Shown one piece after another: positions 57,779 to 64,000 of a stretch of 64,000 nt of DNA. Below the pieces are notes generated by a model. The model did no database searches. It saw only the letters and a list, made by a program, of their open reading frames with translations, and was not told the DNA's origin. Position numbers and translations under genes: made by a program. Every line of letters starts with the position of its first letter. Positions within the stretch are counted from its first letter, which is position 1. The stretch spans positions 4,812,013-4,876,012 of the forward strand of contig JABACO010000005.1 of the NCBI GenBank assembly GCA_013339895.1, in the 5' to 3' direction. This stretch comes from Ephydatia muelleri. Lineage: Eukaryota > Porifera > Demospongiae > Spongillida > Spongillidae.

Positions 57779-58733
57779 TAACTGGTTCTGAGTACCACCG
57801 TTTGCCGCCTGTACTGTGAAGACTTTATTGAGTGTGCAATACTGCAAGGCATTGCCCATGAGTGCAATTGATGCTTTTTTGAATGTGATATATATACAAG
57901 CACCTGACCACCGAAGCACTTATGTTAACGACTAATAGCTGCAAAGTGTGAGATGAAAACTAGTTGGGCTTAGCCCAACCGTAGCGTGCCGTATAAAATC
58001 GGACTACATATATATGTTACACAAGTACAATATAAAGACCGCAATATAGATTTTAATCGGTTGTTAAATTAAAATTCGTCGGAGTACGCGTGCTTCTGTG
58101 ACTGAGTACCTGCGCGTGAGTATACGGAGTATGTATCACTTCAGTATGTTTTTGGCATACATCATTGATTATTATTTCTGCTGCAATCAGATGTACACAG
58201 GCTGTATTCCTCATTGATGGTTTCGTATCAATAGAATGTACTGCATGACAAAACGGGTGAGTGACTGCATGACTATGAGTTGATGTGTAGATCGATATAA
58301 AACAGGATCTCACCTTCTGAGATAAGATATAACTGATGAAGATCTCACGTTCAACTACTTACATGTATGATGTCCTACAATACTCACATACCTTTGTAAA
58401 TGTCTACCACCGCGACACGTCCCTACCAAGTGAGGCACTATACATGCAAATCCGCATTTGTCTCAACGCCACATGACTTCGAAGAGCAACCAAACGCGAT
58501 ATTGTTTTATTGACCCCCGTAATGCGAAACGAACAATCCTGAACCTTTCTTGTGCGATACTCGTAGTAGCAATAAACGTTGTAAAATATTCCACAGCATG
58601 ACTGTATCGACACCAAATGCACAACGCTATAAAATCAGATTTCAGATATACCATTTTATATTTACCGTAAAAGGTGCATTCAAAAGCATGTGTCATTCGT
58701 TATAAAAACTCATTCGTTTCTGCTGCACAGAAC
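57779..58733 (+). promoter_or_regulatory. Shortened head-to-head spacer before REC-L
   Basis: Carries the conserved long-form upstream sequence ending TTCTGCTGCACAGAAC. The part next to REC-K has lost the Ig exon and stalk of the short-form gene. Confidence 0.5.
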
Positions 58734-61449
58734 ATGCTTTTGAAGATCTGGTCAATGCTTCTATTACAGCACTATGGTTAGTTTCTATTCTAGGAACGCG
58801 GGACTACACTGTACATACATGTAAGCGTAGCACGATATATAAGCTCCGGGATGAAAATTATTGTTAATCACTTGCAGAGAGCTTCTTAATACTATAACTA
58901 AAGGCATAATTGCTTATGCATGACAATTATATGAGAAATATAAATTAATAGAAAAACAATCAGCAGAATTATTCCTTCAATCCAACCAAGAATTATTGTA
59001 ACTGATTTTCACTCACTGATGTAACAGACTAAGTAAAATAAAAAAGGCTGAGGTATGTGCACTACTAGGTCTTTTTACCGTTCAAAGTATTAGCTTAGTG
59101 TTGATGATAAGAAAATCAGCTTGAGCAAAAGACAGATTGTTCCTATTTGCTATGATGATCCTATTCACAAACAAGCTAGAGCAATTACTACATTTTTGAA
59201 TATGCAATGAAATACATTAGTTGAATTATGAGTTCTGTGTTTTCATACCATCTTGAGAAACCAGTCCGTGTAGTAGGTGCAGATTATGTGACACTTCAGG
59301 TGAATACCCATTCTATTGCAGGCAAACCTGAGTACCTGGTCTGTCAGTTGAACAATGGCACCAGTTGTCCAAAGGCAATTTGTCCAGACACCACACTCAA
59401 TTTCATCTGCAACATTGCGGCACAACAGCTTGGATACACAAAATGGCTGCTACCAAATGGAACATGCACAAACAGTGATGAGAAGATAACCCTTCTCCAA
59501 CCCAAGTATGGTGGCTGCAATCCCAGCTCTAGCTCTCAACATGGTACCTGTGGACCATTTACAGCACAGAATGTAGCCAACTCTGGATGTGTTAACTCCT
59601 CATTGTCTGCTGTTGCAACACTGGGGTTAAATGGAACAGAAATAAGATGTATGAACTATAATGGAAGTAGCTTATTTCTTATAGGAAATGCAACCATATC
59701 TATTGCAGGTGAGTTACAGGTTCTAGTAAATCGATTCATGCAGAAAGACTGGAATGTCTCCATCATTCTCTCTCCTCTGCTCCCCTCCTATCCTTGGTTC
59801 AAGTAATATCGTAATTCACTAGTCATGAAAATATAGATGATCAATGAATTAAATCAAAAATAGTGTTGAGTGTAGCTGTCTGGTGATAATGTTTCCTGTA
59901 CATTATAATTGAGGAGAATAAGTTGAAAATGACTACATCTGAAGCATTAATAAGCTGCATACATTGAGCTATGTATCTAGTCATTAAATAAGCCTTACTC
60001 CTTAGTTTTGAAATGTCATACATAGTTTGTTTGTTTTGTTTTTTAAAAACCTATTTCACTCTTGACGTAACTCATATTTCTGTAGGTAAGGAGAAAGCAT
60101 AGTAGAAATGTATTCACACATTTTTCCTACTCTACCATCATGATGCATGTGACAACCATCAACCATTGGTGCTGCTTGTGCTGATGAATTATATTGTTGT
60201 GAATTTTATGTCATTCCTAGCTGTAAAAAAGATGATAATATTTCACTTTTGAGGTGTGGTGCACTGTGTAGTAATCACATTACTATAATAACACTATACA
60301 GCACCTCCTCATACACCAAACATGTCAGTGGTACCCAGCTGCACAAAAATAGCTGTTCAATGGTCTGTTAACGTTTCATCTATGTCGCTGGAAGAACCTA
60401 CTACTGTCATTGTTAGTGTTAAGACAGGGACAACAGTCAGTCAAACAAGCAGCATCTCAACTACAATGAGCACAAGCTCCGTGACATTTAATAACCTGGT
60501 CAGTGACTCCCTCTACACCATAACAGTTGAAGGATCTAACTGTGCTGGAAGGAGTAGTGCCACCATTGATATGTGGACATGTAAGAAGCTATGAAGCCAT
60601 CTACAATATACATGTTACCCTCCCTTTCCAGTACCCAGTCCACCACAGAATATTCATGCCTATCATGTGGTCTCTACCCCAAGTACCGTACACTTGCAAG
60701 TGACATGGACTCCAGTGGTAGGTGCAGAGATATTGGTACTAATATTACAGCATTGTTGACTGTGCTATCTATAGGGAGGCAACAACAAGTTGACCTATGT
60801 CATGAGAGTGTCATCCAAAGATGATCTTATTCTCAATCAAGTTCCAGTTTCCTACAGATCACTGTGATACCACCACATGCCAATTTACCATTGACTTCAA
60901 TGCTACCGACACCTCAGTCTTCTTCATCTCCATAGCTACTATCAGTGATTCAAGGATTGGGCCTCACAGTGATGAAGTGAAGAGTGTTTTGGGTGAGAAT
61001 CCATCTGTTGTATTTCATTTGCACCAATGTATCTTACACAATGCATTGGATCACATTCATTGTTCCAGCCATAGACAATTATCTTGTTTACTTCTCTCTA
61101 TTCAGAACAAAACAATAAAGCTACAGTTGGTTCATCCATTGGTACAGCTGTTGGTGTGTCAGTCTCTGTCACCTTTGTGGTGTTCTTCATGGGAGTGTTG
61201 GTGGCTTCTGTTCTCTGCTACATTTCAAGAGGGTCCAAAGAATCATTGTATAAACCAAGTTCATGTGCTGATCCTGCCACTGTGTATGAAGTGGGCACTA
61301 ATAAGAAGATGAAGGAAGATATCCTTGAGCTGAATACAAACACTGCTTATGGATCACCCACTGTGCAAGAGGTGGGCACTAATAAGGAAAAGGAGGGAGA
61401 TGTCGTGGAGATGAGAGCAAACACTACATATGTGTCCATATATTATTAA
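58734..61449 (+). pseudogene. REC-L: complete long-form receptor with a single frameshift
   Basis: Exons: 58734-58776 signal; 59322-59708 Ig-like (EYLVCQLNNGTSCP, WLLPNGTC); 60302-60580 FN3, with a 2-residue insertion (WSVNVSSMSL); 60632-60717 and 60775-60992 second FN3; 61106-61449 membrane exon (EQNNKATVGSSIG, VGVSVSVTFVVFFMGVLVAS) and a tail with NTAYGSP and the terminal TTYVSIYY, which fits ITSM (TxYxxI). The only lesion I find is one extra A at about 60854 (TCCTACAG against TCCTCAG), which shifts the second FN3 and meets a stop. Correctly framed, the gene would be the only long-form copy here with a repeat tyrosine tail. A sequencing error or recent loss are both possible. Confidence 0.75.
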
Positions 61450-62609
61450 GTCAATTTTATACACTTGGAACAAATGTTTAATTATGTTATTGTGTAGAAC
61501 ATTAATTGTTGTATTTATCTCTCACAACATCATATAAATGTGGTGCTCACTGCTCAGTATTTAAACCCAATTATTAAAATTGAACTTTATAGAGATGCAC
61601 AAATAGGTTACAACATTGCCTAGATAAGGTCTGGAAGAAAGCATTGTTTGGAGTTATACTCTTCATCTGTGTAGGAACTAGAAATCAATGAGAAAGTATG
61701 GTCCTGTCCCATGGATGTACTAGTCTCGTACTCAGACCCAACTGACGTAAGCATTATCGCATAATGTATAATGCTACTCCATTAGCGATAATGCTTACGT
61801 CAAGTATGTATGTACAGGGTGCGAGCCGACTTTCACCATTATTACAAACTGGTTTTGCATTATGAGTACCCTGCACAGTTTGCCACTACTGGGAAGTTAT
61901 TATTGAGTATGCAATACTGTCATTGTTCATCAGTGTTGAGGTTATAATTGTTATCAATAGTGCTCTATTGATTGCTGTGTTTGTAATCGAAACTCGTAGT
62001 TTGACAACGCACATGCTCTACAAAAATAAATATTATAAATTTGTACACAAAGGTAAAATAAAGGGCTGGCAGGAGATTGCAATCGTAACCGAAATAAATG
62101 ACATGCAGCCTCTGTTGTCAGCTGCAGTTTGCTGCCATTGCCATATAAACCTACGTTGTAAGCTATCGTTCTAATGTAAATGAAAGCATCCGGCTGTATT
62201 CTCCGTAGAAATTAGCACAAACTGGTGACTGAGTTGATGCATGTGACTGTACACATTGGCACGCATAAATTTATGTAGCTCTCGTCCGGAGCATTTGCTA
62301 GTACCTGATTAAAGATCATTGCTACTAGCGACACGAATAGAAAATTGGTCCGAAAAATTCATAAATCCTTATAGGGAAGCGACACCACGAGATTACGTCA
62401 CAATTAGCTGCCCCTCTTTTTTGCTCCACCGCGGAGTATTAATTGCAGTCAGTTATATTTTGGACGCTTTTTCGTGCTAGTGACATAGAAAAAAACACAT
62501 GCAGATGTGGCGAGTTACATTTCAGTATAGTTACAATAAACATATAGGTGGTTTTAGGTCGTGTACATGTATGTAAACGTAATTATCAAAATTCTTCCGT
62601 ACAGAGAGT
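61450..62609 (+). repeat. Array 3' flank module
   Basis: Common 3' flank with the hairpin MITE at 61743-61802 inserted, ending at the junction shared with 48960. The upstream region of REC-M after about 62380 differs from the other long-form upstream regions. Confidence 0.6.
61743..61802. repeat. Perfect 18-bp hairpin in a small MITE
   Basis: TGACGTAAGCATTATCGC (61743-61760) and GCGATAATGCTTACGTCA (61785-61802) are exact inverted copies with a 24-nt loop. The flanking TAGTCTCGTACTCAGACCC resembles the end of the element at 21264-22212, so it may be a tiny deletion derivative or relative. Confidence 0.85.
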
Positions 62610-64000
62610 ATGGTTCTGAAGATCTGGTCAAAACTTCTGTTGCAACATTTTGGTAAATTACATTATGGAACTGCACGTATGTCTATCGCACGAGTATCAT
62701 TATAAGCCTTCGCATGGATGATAAAACTATTCACATAACCATTGGCCTTCGTCTGGGAACCCCACTTTACATCCCTTACCTTTGTTATCACTGTGGAGCA
62801 AATGTGGACACACTTGGCACGCATGGGCTCAGTTGTCGTTTTAGTGCTGGTCGTCACTTCCGCCATGCCATGCTTAATGACATTCTGCACAGGGCTTTAT
62901 CGTCTGCCAATGTTCCTTCTCAGCTAGAGCCCACTGGTCTCGATCGAGCAGATGGTAAGCGTCCTGATGGAATCACAATGGTTCCTTGGTCAAATGGCAG
63001 ATTATTGGTCTGGGATGCAACCTGTGTAGACACTTTTGCCCCTTCCCATCTATCCATGACAGCTTCTAAGTGTGTGCAGCAGCGAACCAGGCAGAGCAGA
63101 CCAAGATCAAGAAGTACAGTTACATCACCTCCCATGTGTACCTTTTTTTTTACACCTGTTGCCTTTGAAACTACTGGAGTCTGCGGCCCTCGCTCCATGT
63201 CATTTTTGACGGACTTGGGTCGCCGCATTGTGAACACCACAGGTGACAAAAGCTCTTTGGCATACCTCCTGCAAAAGTTTTCCGTGGCCATTCAGAGGGG
63301 GAATTCAGCATCTGTTTTGGGAACTTTGCCTCCAACCCTCCCCCCCCCCCCCCCCCCCCCCCCCCCTTTGAATGATGTTTAGAATTCTAATTGTAATGCG
63401 TGGTTGATTCCAAATATTATTATAATACTTGTGAAAAAAAAAAAGAATAGAAAAGTCACTAAATGAATCAGCACTTGCAATAAATCCTCTAATACATAAC
63501 AAAGCTCCGTCGTTCATAAAATGTGATCATAGTTCAGAATTATCAATTGAATCATTTTCTTCATGTGGCAAAGCAGTACTAACTGATTTCTGTTTGCCTA
63601 TTTAAATCATAGATATTACTTTAGAAGTACATGCATCTATGTTCAAATGTAGTGGACTAATTAAGCTGGAAAGGCACTGGGGGTTACATGTCTGTCCCTT
63701 ATACTATCACATAGTTTATCTGATCTCTAAATTTTTATAAATTCATGTTCATTGATGATAGTACATTTTTCAGGGAACAAAAATTATGTTCATGCAGATC
63801 TAGACGAATGGAGAGTAATTTCTGTATCACATCCTTGACCAATAAAATGGACCAGCTGGATTCATTTTGAGTTAACATTCAACATACCCACATCCTATCT
63901 AAAACAGGCACATCGGGTTACCTGTTCTGTCAGTTAAACAATGGTATGCGTTGCCCAGTGGCTGTTAGTCCAGAAACCACACTCAATTTCATCTGCAACA
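62610..64000 (+). CDS. REC-M: divergent long-form receptor, 5' exons only (runs off the window)
   Basis: Signal exon 62610-62652 (MVLKIWSKLLLQHF plus G, donor GTAAAT) has exactly the 43-nt, phase-1 form of the family. The Ig-like exon begins at 63908 after AAAACAG with TSGYLFCQLNNGMRCPVAVS and ETTLNFICN, in phase, and continues past the end. Intron 1 (62653-63907) contains a reverse transcriptase fragment and a C27 tract. The residues are more diverged from REC-B/H/J/L than these are from each other, and the upstream region is different, so it may be the start of another subfamily. Confidence 0.65.
62714..63372 (+). pseudogene. Reverse-transcriptase-associated C-terminal domain (LINE fragment) in intron 1 of REC-M
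   Basis: The frame reads ITIGLRLGTPLYIP, a Cys/His stretch (CYHCGANVDTLGTHGLSCRF), then LNDILHRALSSANVPSQLEP, DGKRPDGITMVPWSNGRLLV, WDATCVDTFAPSHL and a tail ending AIQRGNSASVLGTL. This is the C-terminal part of a metazoan reverse-transcriptase family. The RPDG and VWDATC segments look like a PD-(D/E)xK nuclease core (Asp then Asp/Glu position), inferred from spacing only. A frame disturbance near 63080-63130 and the missing polymerase show it is a 5'-truncated copy. Same strand as REC-M. Confidence 0.7.
63340..63366 (+). repeat. C27 homopolymer
   Basis: 27 consecutive C directly after the last conserved residues of the reverse transcriptase fragment. Length should be treated as uncertain. 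Confidence 0.9.
63373..63907 (+). other. Remainder of REC-M intron 1
   Basis: AT-rich intron sequence ending in a normal acceptor at 63906-63907. No other feature. Confidence 0.5.

Overview
This is animal (metazoan) nuclear DNA. Genes are split by short introns with ordinary GT..AG borders, the encoded domains are Ig-like and fibronectin type III (FN3) receptor modules, a TTAGGG tract is present, and the sequence is AT-rich and crowded with DNA-transposon debris. My best guess is a demosponge (Amphimedon-like); this is inference and was not searched.

Layout. Positions 1-4.3 kb hold the 3' exons of a sugar-lactone oxidase gene (2990-4325) beside a possible inverted-repeat element. Positions 4.3-10.3 kb are mobile-element remains: a LINE-type reverse transcriptase fragment and a transposon gene with a YqaJ-like nuclease signature. 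From 10.5 kb to the end, the window is one multigene array of single-pass membrane receptors on both strands. I label the members REC-A to REC-M; the labels are mine.

The receptors share one exon grammar: a 43-nt signal-peptide exon, a Cys-rich Ig-like exon, an FN3 exon, a second FN3 domain split over two exons, and a membrane/tail exon. Most exon borders are in phase 1, so modules can be added or lost without shifting the frame. Two forms recur. The long form (REC-B, H, J, L; I and M partial) is signal-Ig-FN3-FN3-membrane. The short form (REC-A, C, G and tail fragments) is Ig followed by a Ser/Thr/Ala stalk, membrane segment and a tail of about 30-residue repeats carrying tyrosines. Long and short forms lie head to head across a conserved spacer (10.5-11.6, 25.8-27.4, 44.0-45.7 kb; relics at 50.7/54.3 and 57.7/58.7 kb), so the duplicating unit looks like a divergent receptor pair. 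A second subfamily (REC-D, E, F) flanks these; REC-E is the fullest gene, with five extracellular domains.

REC-B, REC-C and REC-E read through without a lesion in my models, although REC-E has no visible signal exon. REC-H, J and L each look whole apart from one or a few lesions. REC-A, D, F, G, I and the tail fragments are broken. The final tyrosine of the short-form tails sits in contexts matching ITSM (TxYxxV/I) or ITIM (IxYxxV), which suggests signalling through phosphotyrosine-binding proteins. A role in self/non-self or immune recognition is inference by analogy with Ig-type allorecognition receptors of other early animals.

The array is riddled with mobile DNA: a RAG1 N-terminal-like element (13.0-14.7 kb), two integrase-bearing Ginger-like remnants (15.6-16.3 and 50.8-53.6 kb), two hAT-type elements, a pogo-like MITE, a long-TIR element, three 820-bp palindromes that replaced the ectodomain exon of REC-G, and a second reverse transcriptase fragment inside intron 1 of REC-M. 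Coordinates of exon borders come from reading splice signals and phase by eye.
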